Shown: positions 32,668 through 40,501 of the stretch, piece by piece
Layout of the letters: each line of letters opens with the position of its first letter
Position numbering within the stretch: the stretch's first letter is position 1
Assembly: GCA_015680685.1 (NCBI GenBank)
Contig: MNCI01034058.1
Location: 279,607 to 320,107, forward strand
Origin: Gnetum montanum
Lineage: Eukaryota > Streptophyta > Gnetopsida > Gnetales > Gnetaceae
Reading direction: 5' to 3'
DNA length: 40,501 nt
The notes under the pieces: generated by a model
What the model was told of the DNA's origin: nothing
The model's input: the letters and a program-made list of their open reading frames with translations, nothing else
Databases searched by the model: none
Translations under genes and position numbers: made by a program

Positions 32668-34396
32668 TTGTTTTTCGTATTTTTAAACTCTTCCATTAAG
32701 AAAAGCTCTACTTACCAATTAGTTTTTGGAGTAATAAAAATCCTTCATCTTGATATTCAAGAAGCCTTAGGCTTTCAGCAAGGAGAGGATCCTTTAATTT
32801 CTTCAACTAATTTCCTGAAATTTAAATCTTTTTGTAAGAAAGAATTATCTAATTATCATATTGATTTTGCCATTGGCAAAAGCCAATTTTTTTGTGGAGA
32901 TTTCATTAATGAGGCTCACTTTGATTTATTTCTATTTATTAGTAGCAACGTTTTGTGGCATAGAAAAAAATCCTATGTTAGTTCTTATTCTATCTTCATA
33001 CTTCATGGTGCCATAACTGGTAGAATTTATGACTGGACATTGTCTTGTTTCTCTACTTGGTATAATGCCATGACTAAAATTACTGTTGCCCAGTAAAATC
33101 CTTCCAAATCCTATACCCTATGTTGTATACCCTTATTCATGTATATGATCCTAAGTTATGACCATCCCAAAAAATGTTTTACTCATTACAATCCTTGATT
33201 ATGCCTTGAATTTCTTGAAGATGAAAGTGTTATAAGAAGTAAGATTATGGATGTCAAGAAAGGTCAACTAGCTTTACATCATGCTTAGAATTAGGAGGAA
33301 ATTAATGATGTATTTTCATGTTTTTATTATTTTTTTATTGTTGATTATGTTTTTNCAAAGTTCTAGCTGTCCAATAGCTATAAGATAACATACTCAACAA
33401 TAGGCTCAACAACAACCCCAACAAACTCAACAAAGTTTAAGATAAGATAAGGGAAATTAACCAAAGGTAAGTTTTAGTTATTTAAATATTTGAATAATTT
33501 CCTCTTTCCTTTGTATGATGTTGATTTTTTTTGTTGTAAATGTCTATAGAGTGACAATAATTTATTCAAGAGATAGATAAAGATGATGTAGGAGCCACTT
33601 CCAAATAAAATTTTGTTCCACCACCTAGATCAGCAATCATACCTTCTTTTTCTATGACACCTGGAAGAGGTTCTCTTTCATAGGTAGCACCAACATTATT
33701 TTCTAAGTCTATTCCAGTGGTTTCTTCTTTCTCTATCTTAGGATCTTCTTATTTGATGGGAAAGATAGTGGTGGCTATTAAAGAAGAACTTGTGCTTCTT
33801 CGGTGCATTATTCAGTGAATCTTTGATAACAAATCCTATTCTATTCATGAGGGTATCTACCATCTACAGGAGTCTTAGTCATGCAAATTCAAGATAGATT
33901 ATGATTTAATATAGGCTAGAGTTCCATCATCTCTGCATCCAAGTCTTGAGGATGTTCCAAATGTTGTAAAAGATTTGGAGCAACTCTTAGGAGAATTGGA
34001 AAGTGCAACATGCTACACTTGCCATCTAGAGACTCATGAATAGTTTCTACAAATTGATAATGATCGATTTCAGGTAATACTCTTTTTTTTGTGCTTTTTT
34101 TTTTAATTTTCTCATAACTCATAATTTAAATCTTGTTTCTACAAAGAAAGGAGAAGGAATGGAAAAAGTACATGGATGATCAATCAATACATATGAATAT
34201 GTTGAAGACCCAACTTAAAAGAAAGGAGGAATTAGTAGTTGGAATAAGACATTCAATTGAGTATATTAAATAATTGTGTGATGGACTGGCTAGATGTAAA
34301 GTAGTGCTTAGCAAGGCAAATGCTACTACTAAAGAAAGGGAATCACAATTGAAGATAGTCATAGATCTTTTTGAGTTGTTCAGTTGTAACAAATAA
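32668..34396 (+). pseudogene. Gene B: second intron-containing plus-strand gene, decayed
   Basis: Family not recognised. Block 1 (32668-33096, open): DIQEALGFQQGEDPL, FLKFKSFCKKELSNYHIDFA, GKSQFFCGDFINEAHFDLFL, SIFILHGAITGRIYDWTLSC. Block 2 (about 33356-33466) is Gln-rich with TAA where CAA is expected, then donor GTAAGT. Block 3 (33550-34073) is one frame of about 175 codons with eight stops, containing FSMTPGRGSLS, MGKIVVAIKEELVLLRCIIQ, HPSLEDVPNVVKDLEQLLGE; donor CAG/GTAATA. Block 4 (34147-34396): KEKEWKKYMDDQSIHMNMLK, TQLKRKEELVVGIRHSIEYI, ending SCNK-stop; probably a coiled coil. The order globular block, Gln-rich, coil resembles gene A, but direct homology is not visible. An N at 33355 may hide a lesion. 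Confidence 0.6.
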
Positions 34397-34621
34397 TCAT
34401 AGTTTCCTTCCTTACATCTTTTCCATTATGCTTCTTTCTCCTATTCTTCCTTTTCTATATCCTACTTAGATATACTTCCTCTCACTCCTCCTTTATTATA
34501 AAATAAAATAAAATAATATTTTTTTCCATTTTGTTATTTTTCTTAGATGTACTTGTGTTCTATAATAACAACAATGATAAAATAAGGGTTTTCTTCCACT
34601 TTGGCTCTTGAATCATGGTTT
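34397..34621. other. T-rich 3' flank of gene B
   Basis: Pyrimidine-rich on the plus strand with an AAATA run near 34499-34516. No other feature. Confidence 0.45.
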
Positions 34622-34633
34622 GCTTTGATACCA
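34622..34633 (-). promoter_or_regulatory. Primer binding site of another minus-strand LTR element
   Basis: Read minus: TGGTATCAAAGC, one base from the usual initiator-Met primer site, two bases after the LTR end ...GGATGTCACA at 34636. Confidence 0.75.
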
Positions 34634-34635
34634 AA

Positions 34636-35144
34636 TGTGACATCCTGTTCCCAGATGTTGTAAAAATATGTTTGGTTAATTTATTACATTCATCATTTTC
34701 TTAGATAATATACTAGAGACATTATAAATATTTAATAAATTAATTAACTCATAAATAAATAATTGGTACTAAAGAATGAAATAAGGAAAATGGAAAAATT
34801 TTATTAAAAGAAGAGAGTATTATAACATCCTCTAGGTTGTCTTCCCATGCCACTTAAGCCTTAGAGGAAATCCAACATTGCCACCATGGTTAGGCTATCC
34901 TGTCAAAGGGGTGATTAGTCCCTTTCTATCCTACTTCACCTAGCTCCCATTACTTGCCTCTTCTAGCTCTACAACTCCATGCTCGACATGACCTCTAACC
35001 TTGGCCTTAAATGACATAGGTCAAACCCTTTTTTGAGGGATACATAAATAATTGTAACTCCTCATAATGAGATGCCCCTTCATTTGAAGGTTAATTAGAT
35101 TATTTACAATTTTTCCCACCCTTAACAAGGGATGGGACATTACA
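34636..35144 (-). repeat. 5' LTR of a third gypsy-type element (about 509 bp)
   Basis: Read minus it starts TGTAATGTCCCATCCC (35144) and ends GGAACAGGATGTCACA (34636). The termini form a long imperfect inverted repeat (TGTAATGTCCC against TGTGACATCCT), typical of plant gypsy LTRs, and a primer site adjoins. The internal region that should follow (below 34622) is not retroelement-like, so it was lost or replaced. It interrupts a gag reading frame at 35145. Confidence 0.7.
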
Positions 35145-35425
35145 CTCTTCATATCATTCAAAATTGTGCTATTGTTACTTGGAAAATTTGAATACCAAAT
35201 TTGAGCCATATCTTTTAAAATTGCTACAAACATTCTACAAGCTTGATCTTGATATTAAATATTTGCATGAGCTAAAGCTAACTTAAATAGGTGAATATAC
35301 TCTTCAGCCAAGTAAGCTTTTATAGGAATAAAAGATTCAAGAAAATATTTATAAACTATCTTAGGAATATTGTTGTAGTTTTGAAATCCTAATGTTGTAA
35401 CTCTTTGCCAAGGATTTCAAAGATT
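35145..35425 (-). pseudogene. Gypsy gag fragment
   Basis: One frame reads TLGFQNYNNIPKIVYKYFLE, IPIKAYLAEEYIHLFKLALA, then CRMFVAILKDMAQIWYSNFP and STILNDMK, with one stop. The A-x-x-W-(Y/F)-x-x-(L/F)-P pattern is the core of the Ty3/gypsy capsid domain (retrotransposon gag). It is cut at 35145 by the LTR and at about 35430 by duplication D. Confidence 0.7.
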
Positions 35426-35436
35426 TTCAAAAAAGC

Positions 35437-36366
35437 TATTTTAGTCATCTCAAAGCATCAAAGATTTTCTAGATTCCCTAAACTCAAATAGACAATTTCT
35501 ATAAGACATTATATTAAATTGCTCAAGATGCTTTTCTAACACAACATAAGTTGTTATTTGGCAAACCTTAATAGAAGTCTAATATTATGCAAAAAATAAA
35601 GTTATAAAGACAACCTAGAAAAATGCCAAAATTAAATGCCAATCACACTACTATCTAAACCATTAGCTAGGTAATTAAAGAAAAATGGGAGAAAATGAAC
35701 TCACAGGATTAAAACAAAGTAGCTAAATTGATACCTTTAGCAAGCCATGATCTACAAGAAATCTTCAATATTCTTCAAAGTTGATTCCCCATAATTTCCC
35801 CTTTTGTGACTATAATCCATTGTTGGGTTGCACCATTTTCACTTCCAAGAGCAAGAACTACCTTACCATTTTGTGCTGTCATGAAAAATTTGGACTTAGT
35901 TCATGGTATATCTTTACAACCAAACCTTCAAGTACATAATCAAATAAATGATCTTGTTTTCTTGACTACCATGTTTCAAACTCTACCTACTAGCTTTATT
36001 AACTAAAGTAACTATTGAAAAGTCAATCTAAGTCTTGAATCTTTAATTCCTAATTTTCATCCATGAACCATTGTTGATGAAGATTCAATCCATTAGTAGG
36101 AGAAAGTATCACATCATCACTTTCTATTATTGTCAAATAATATTCTAGATTGACTTCATAATAATTTTTCGTAGAACCTTAGCCATTTCATGGTAAGTCA
36201 TAATGTCTGGTCTTGGGCTTATATAAATAAAGGGATGATGATGATGTTTGGATGTCCATGCTCCACACCATCAAGTAAACATAATCCATGGTAGAAACGA
36301 TAATTGCAACATTAGAAATATTAACAAGCATTGCATAAGACATGACCATGGGAATGACATGATTTT
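35437..36366. repeat. Direct duplication D, copy 2
   Basis: Second copy of 31708-32655, same orientation; shorter A-run and a 12-bp deletion near 36165. Confidence 0.8.
35720..36231 (-). pseudogene. Lectin-like (EUL-type) gene fragment, copy 2
   Basis: Same reading as copy 1: MTYHEMAKVLRKNYYEVNLE, YYLTIIESDDVILSP, LHQQWFMDEN, then a stop. The 12-bp difference from copy 1 removes exactly four codons and keeps frame. The later block reads FMTAQNGKVVLALGSENGAT, then QQWIIVTKGE, without the stop seen in copy 1. TTATATAAATAAA near 36220 lies just before the start in both copies and could be a TATA box. Confidence 0.5.
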
Positions 36367-36452
36367 AGTTAAATTTCTTTTAGTTTCTAATCTTTGAGAT
36401 AAAATTGTGAACAAAACTTTGTTGCTCCATGGAATGGCCTAAAATGCCAACA
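36270..36452 (-). repeat. Repeat R, copy 3 (inverted relative to copy 1)
   Basis: Reverse complement of 30763-30960. One edge coincides with the end of the ORF reading below. Confidence 0.8.
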
Positions 36453-36454
36453 CC

Positions 36455-37430
36455 ACATAGTCCGTTAACTCTATGATGAACTCCTAGATCATCTAGAAGG
36501 CTTGATCCAACCCTTGAATGTCCTTGTCAATGTTGGGGTCTGTATAGAAGGCTATAATATCTATTGGGAGGCCTATGGCCTTGTTATTAATTGTGGCACT
36601 AAGGGAAGAGGTTGTGTCATCATAGTGATTGGTGGGCTAAACAATGAGAAAGATGTTTGTGCTAGTATCTAGGGCACAAATGGGATAAAAGGAGTATGTG
36701 ACCCTTGGGTTATGTGGGGTCCCACTATGGGTACCGCCTAGGTTGAGAAGGGATGTGTGGTGATCACCATCATCGATGATGGTTGCACAAAATAAGGCTA
36801 CATGATGAAAGACATGGAAAAGTGGAAGGTAGTTAACTATGACACTAATTGTGTTTAGTGCATTGCTATCATGGGTGTGGGTCCAAACATGGTTGAATAA
36901 GGAGAAGAAAAAGGTTAAGGGACATATCCCATGGAAGAGGTAGGAGGGGTGTACATGGGCAAGGTGGATTTAGAGGTGGATTGTTGAAAGAACCCCACTA
37001 TGAGGTTTTCATGTTTGAACTCAACCTTGAACTCATCCTCTTATTCTTGTTTCTCATTTGAGCTAGCCTTTCCATCCTCTTCATCCATCTCAATTAGTTG
37101 AGATAGGATTTGGGCATATGTTTTCATTAGGGATATTTTATCATATGGGGAAGGAATGTATTACTTCCCATCATGGTGGATAAGCTTGTATTCCATTTTG
37201 ACTTCTACCTCCATTCTTGGAATCAACATGCTAGCTTGAATTTTTGTGGAAATGAAGTTGTAGTAATCTTTACTTATCACTAAAAACTCAAGACTTTGCC
37301 CCCTAAGCCTTAAGGATTACCTACATTTTGCTACAGTGGGATCCTTGGGATCATAGGCCCTAATGGCCTACTAGACAAATCCATTATTGGTGAAGTTAAA
37401 GGGAAAAATAGTTGATTGGTTGAATGACAT
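36455..37430 (-). pseudogene. First ORF after the 5' LTR of element 2 (ORF1 or gag-like)
   Basis: Starts at ATG (37430) with MSFNQSTIFPFNFTNNGFV. One frame then carries AIRAYDPKDPTVAKCR, LRLRGQSLEFLVISKDYYNF, STKIQASMLIPRMEVEVKME, MKTYAQILSQLIEMDEEDGK, DEFKVEFKHENLIVGFFQQS and SMGYVP to about 36890, with several stops. After a frame change it runs WTHTHDSNALNTISVIVNYL, LFCATIIDDGDHHTSLLNLG, IGLPIDIIAFYTDPNIDKDI to 36455. No zinc knuckle or protease is seen. As the first ORF after the LTR and leader it could be gag, or the extra ORF1 that Ogre/Tat elements carry before gag. Related to 30560-31071 by the KVEF..E..IVG string. Confidence 0.6.
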
Positions 37431-37990
37431 TATCAAAAATATAGTTTTAGCTTTTTTACTATTTTTAGTAAAAATGTAAGAAGTGGGATAATTCACTAAC
37501 GTAGTTGACCAAAAATGGAAAGGTAGTGGAAAACTATTGTTGAGTGATGAAAATGGTAAAAAGTAGTTTCCTAGTAATAGAATTGGATTTTCCCAATGGA
37601 AACAGGCTTTCCAAACAAAATAGACCTTCTTCAATGGAACAAAGCTGACCAAATGGACTAAAACTTTTCAAACGAAATAGAGCTTCCTGAATGGAATAGA
37701 ACTTCCTAAATAGAATAGAGTATCTTGAATGGAATTAGGTTTAGATTTGAACTATGCTAGTCCCAAGGAATCCAACAGCTATTATGAAAATGTAGTGGGA
37801 AAACCAACTCGATTACTACAAATATGTTAAGGTTTGTGATAAAGGGGTCTAAAAAGTAAACGTTGATTTTCACAAAATAATAGAATTGGAAAAAGAGTTG
37901 AAAACATAGCAAACTTGATGTTGGAAAAAATTGAAAGAGGATTTATGATCAAGAATTTATGTGGAGGCCCTCCTTCTAGCACTAGAAAAC
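37431..37990 (-). other. Leader between 5' LTR and ORF1, with a ~21-bp tandem repeat
   Basis: Directly after the LTR (read minus) comes TTCTAGTGCTAGAAGGAGG, the place of a primer binding site; I cannot name the tRNA. At about 37610-37745 the plus strand repeats GAATGGAATAGAACTTCCT in three to four diverged units of ~21 bp. The same motif occurs in U3 of the LTR (39203: GAATGGAATAGAGCTTCCT). Confidence 0.6.
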
Positions 37991-39538
37991 TATTGGACTT
38001 GGAAAATTTGGTTGCTAGCAAACTGAAAATCCCAAGTGCCAAAACATTTTTAATCTTGAATCCCAAGGGCCTTTAGAAATGGGATTCAAGGTGCCCTAGA
38101 AAATGTTGTTGATTACCTAGGGAGTTATAGAAGTGTAAAAAGAAATAGAAATAAAAACATAAACACAAATGTAAATGAAATTGAAATTGAAATTGAAAAT
38201 AAAAATGTAAATGAAAATGAAATTAAAGTTGTAGATCCAGAATGAAAATAGGCATGAAAATGAAAACATAAACTAAGATTTGCACAACATGAATTATAAC
38301 TTTATTGAAATGGGAAATAAAGAATAAGGTTAACAAAGTACAGATTTTGTGCTAAGAGCACAAGAAGTTTCTTGCAGGAGCTTGAAGTCCATTGGAGATG
38401 GTAGGCTATGTTTTGTATCAACTCCATGATCTAATTCTTTCCAACTCCAATTTCTAGCAACTTCTTGTTGGTTTGCATTGGAATTAGCAATGTGGTCACA
38501 AACAGTATTTCACTTTTGGTGCAATGGTATTACTTGGGAGTCTTTGTGCCTAGCATAGTACCAACTTTGCTATCAAAGTGATTACAAGATTGTAAAGGCT
38601 TTATGGCTAGGAAAATGCAAAAATGCTATTGCTGGTGTCTTCAATTTTGAATGAAATAGTGTGTTCACGTTCAGTTTATATAGGATGGAATTGGCTATTT
38701 TTGGGTCTACACACCACTGTCATGATTGCTAATAGATTTGTATCAATTTGGAGGTTACAACGGTTATAATTTTCAATGTAGTTACATTTATAGTAAGTTT
38801 GAATACATTGTAGCCACAAAACCCATCCATTTACTATAAATAGTAAATGAACTTTCATGATTACGTTGGCACCATCCTCACTACACTGAGGTTGTTGGGA
38901 AATGTCAACAATTGTGGAAAATATTGGAAATAGTGGAAAATTTTGGGAACTACAGAAATGGTTGGAAAATACTGATCCCATTGGAAAATGTTGTTCTTAT
39001 TGGGAAATGTTGTTCTTGTTGGCCTTGTGCAATTGTCAAAGACTTGAGATGACTACACTAGCCATTGTTGGAAAAACAGAAATGGAAATTGAAAATGCCA
39101 CCAATTTTGAAATGAAAAATCCCAACAATTTCAACATTGCATTTCCATTGGGTTTTGGTCGTGACTATGCTAGATTGGAATTGGAAAATCCCATCACCTT
39201 CCAGAATGGAATAGAGCTTCCTAGATAGAATTGAGTGTCCTAGATGGAATTGATGATTCTAGCGTAGTTGGGGCTATAGCCCTACAAAAACCCATAAAAA
39301 TGCTAATTTTGGTCATTTCCAAAGTATTTTCAGCCTTCCCAAGATCAAATATAAACATAAGGTACCTTTTGTTTACTTGGGAAGTGATGTAACAACAAAT
39401 TTTAAGGTATTTTTCAACCTTGAAAATTTGAAGTATGAAAGGTTTTAGCTCATGGGTTACATATCTCACATTTACAATAAAATTTTAGCTCAAGTTGAAA
39501 AATGGGATTTGTAACATGAATTTTTGGTGGTGTTTCAT
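37991..39538 (-). repeat. 5' LTR of element 2 (1548 bp)
   Basis: Aligns end to end with 14071-15623. The low end reads TATTGGACTTGG where the other has TGTTGG, one transition in the terminal dinucleotide. The high end is GGTGTTTCA. TATA box (minus) near 38671-38690. U3 boxes: ACGTTGG at 38863, GACTACACTAG at 39050, GACTATGCTAG at 39163, inverted CTAGCGTAGT at 39258. The beyond-LTR flank on the high side is not a polypurine tract, so this is the outer end. Confidence 0.85.
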
Positions 39539-39546
39539 CATGGTAA

Positions 39547-39667
39547 AGATGTCTACGTTTCAAAGGAGATGTCTACTTGGGTTTTTAAAGCATGAGATAG
39601 ACATCTATCTTTCAAATGAGATGTCTATCTTTTCATTTAAAGCCCTCATTTAGCACTATTATAAAAA
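39547..39667 (+). promoter_or_regulatory. AGATGTCT box cluster and TATA box upstream of gene C
   Basis: AGATGTCTAC at 39547 and 39567, inverted AGACATCT at 39599 and direct AGATGTCT at 39619. Spacing is 20-32 bp and CTTTCAAA(T/G)G segments are repeated between boxes. TATAAAAA follows at 39660, about 63 bp before the start codon of gene C. The arrangement (boxes, then TATA) parallels the copia-type LTR at 11240-11414. Confidence 0.6.
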
Positions 39668-39722
39668 TAAAAACCATCATTTTTCCATTCATTCAAACAT
39701 AGATGTCCAAGGAGAGATGACC

Positions 39723-40501
39723 ATGGTTTCACCAGTAGTTGTGATTTATGCTAATTCTTCAAAAACCATGGCCCACAAGAAGGTAGAAACATCAAGAGTG
39801 CTGTTGCATAAGAGGAGTAAGAAGTCAAAAGAAGATTTCACCAGCACTACAAATACCTACAATCCTCAATTTAGATTAGTGAGTGCCTAGCACCGATTTG
39901 AGGTAACTCGAACCATTTCCATCATTTTTGAGTGATCTCTTTCTTTTCCTTAGCATAGACAGAAGGAGTTAATGAGTTTCTTCCAAGTATTGAATTAGGC
40001 TACCTTCATATCTATGAATTTTTATGTGTATAAAATTCTCATTAGAGAATTTTATTGTAATATTATTATAACAAATGCTTCTATTTGGGCCTTCACTACA
40101 ATGGTTGGGGGTTTGCTAATTGAAGTTTCTTCTCAAGTCATTAATGCATTACTTGGGATTTCTACTGCTGATGTGTTTAGAGTTAGCATTCATTCCATGA
40201 GTGCTATTTTTATTAATGGTATGATTCCAGTTTTCCAAGATGACTTTTATGATGCATTGTTTGGGAAGTCAATGTGTCTTCATAGTGGAAGGATTTATAG
40301 AAGTAAAACAGTCCTAGATGCTTCCATACTATTACTCATTATTTTTTATAACATCATTGTAAAAGGTATAAGCTATAATTATTTGCTTCATGCCTAATTG
40401 CTTGTTTTATAATTCCTTCTTATAGGACAACCATTGGACTTGGGTCATACTCTCTATTGTGACATGTTGGGTTTCTTCACCAAGGAGAGAATCCTTGGAC
40501 A
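39723..40501 (+). pseudogene. Gene C: spliced gene with a plant-transposon-protein-like domain (partial)
   Basis: Exon 1 (39723-39902) starts MVSPVVVIYANSSKTMAHKK and is Lys/Ser/Thr-rich, with TAG at 39888; donor GAG/GTAACT. Exon 2 (39954-40365) has a stop at 39996, then is open: ILIREFYCNIIITNASIWAF, MVGGLLIEVSSQVINALLGI, IPVFQDDFYDALFGK, SKTVLDASILLLIIF. REFYxN...V.G..I..SS.VIN.LLG matches the pattern of the 'putative plant transposon protein' family as I know it. A 60-bp intron (40366-40425, GT...TATAG) joins in frame to exon 3 (GQPLDLGHTLYCDMLGF, TKERILG), which runs off the window. Lightly decayed; the two stops could be CAG-to-TAG changes. Confidence 0.6.

Larger units (their letters stand above)
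14071..39538 (-). mobile_element. Element 2: giant nested Ty3/gypsy element, inferred span
   Basis: Two LTRs of one family and one strand lie at 14071-15623 and 37991-39538. The low one is followed inward by a polypurine tract and integrase (3' end). The high one is followed inward by a leader and an ORF starting with ATG (5' end). That is the correct order for a single minus-strand element of about 25.5 kb. AGACATCT boxes lie immediately outside both LTRs and otherwise occur only at 11.24-11.37 kb. Against it: the 5-bp flanks (ttgct and tcatg) do not match as a target duplication, and 15 kb of mixed sequence separates ORF1 from pol. Two separate elements of one family remain possible. Confidence 0.55.

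Noticed and set aside
31708-36366. Duplication D as a pair of LTRs
   Set aside because: No TG...CA ends, primer site or polypurine tract adjoin the copies, and both contain the same lectin-like fragment.
1-40501. CRISPR array, bacterial operon, rRNA or tRNA gene
   Set aside because: Repeats are diverged and box-like, no Cas-like protein is present, and no clover-leaf or rRNA sequence was recognised; the tRNA-like matches are primer binding sites.

Overview
The window is nuclear plant DNA, probably from a large, repeat-filled genome such as a gymnosperm. Reading frames are short and full of stops, introns are T-rich, CpG is scarce, and almost every recognisable protein is a decayed LTR retrotransposon. 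I see no intact host gene, rRNA, tRNA or CRISPR array. Species is not identifiable by eye. Single N positions at 41, 2676 and 33355 mark base ambiguities.

Layout. 1-230 is a truncated LTR (minus), a diverged copy of the solo LTR at 17635-18412. 231-3591 holds nothing recognisable. 3592-10920 is a decayed minus-strand Ty3/gypsy element (element 1): 3' LTR, polypurine tract, integrase, two RNase H domains, reverse transcriptase, a low-complexity leader and the start of a ~190-bp repeat array. 11161(?)-13900 is the 5' part of a plus-strand copia-type element (LTR, primer binding site, gag, zinc knuckles). From 14071 to 39538 the ends form one frame: a 1.55-kb LTR at 14071-15623 beside a polypurine tract and pol (3' side), and a same-family, same-strand LTR at 37991-39538 beside a leader and a first ORF (5' side). 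I infer one giant minus-strand gypsy element (element 2), about 25.5 kb, filled with nested or captured sequence. The dual RNase H layout points to the Tat lineage.

Inside element 2 are a 778-bp solo LTR with a perfect ATAAT target duplication breaking integrase, a 3-kb array of ~190-bp units each carrying an inverted-repeat box (GACTATGC.../...GCATAGTC), a decayed intron-containing plus-strand gene starting straight after the array (24531-29787), a second plus-strand intron-containing gene (32668-34396), two direct copies of a lectin-like (EUL-type) gene fragment, a three-copy repeat with one inverted member, and another gypsy gag fragment plus LTR. Right of element 2 lies a third plus-strand spliced gene (39723-end), preceded by AGATGTCT boxes and a TATA box, with a domain resembling the 'putative plant transposon protein' family.

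The most unusual signal is the box system. Three different short motifs (CATGTGG, GACTATGC, AGACATCT) each occur in both orientations. For the first two, the same motif family recurs in the U3 part of an LTR and in the ~190-bp array of what appears to be the same element, as if LTR and array had changed motif together. The third occurs in the copia-type LTR and upstream of the gene at 39723. I interpret these as candidate co-evolving regulatory or protein-binding arrays; this is inference from eye alignment and needs dot-plots.
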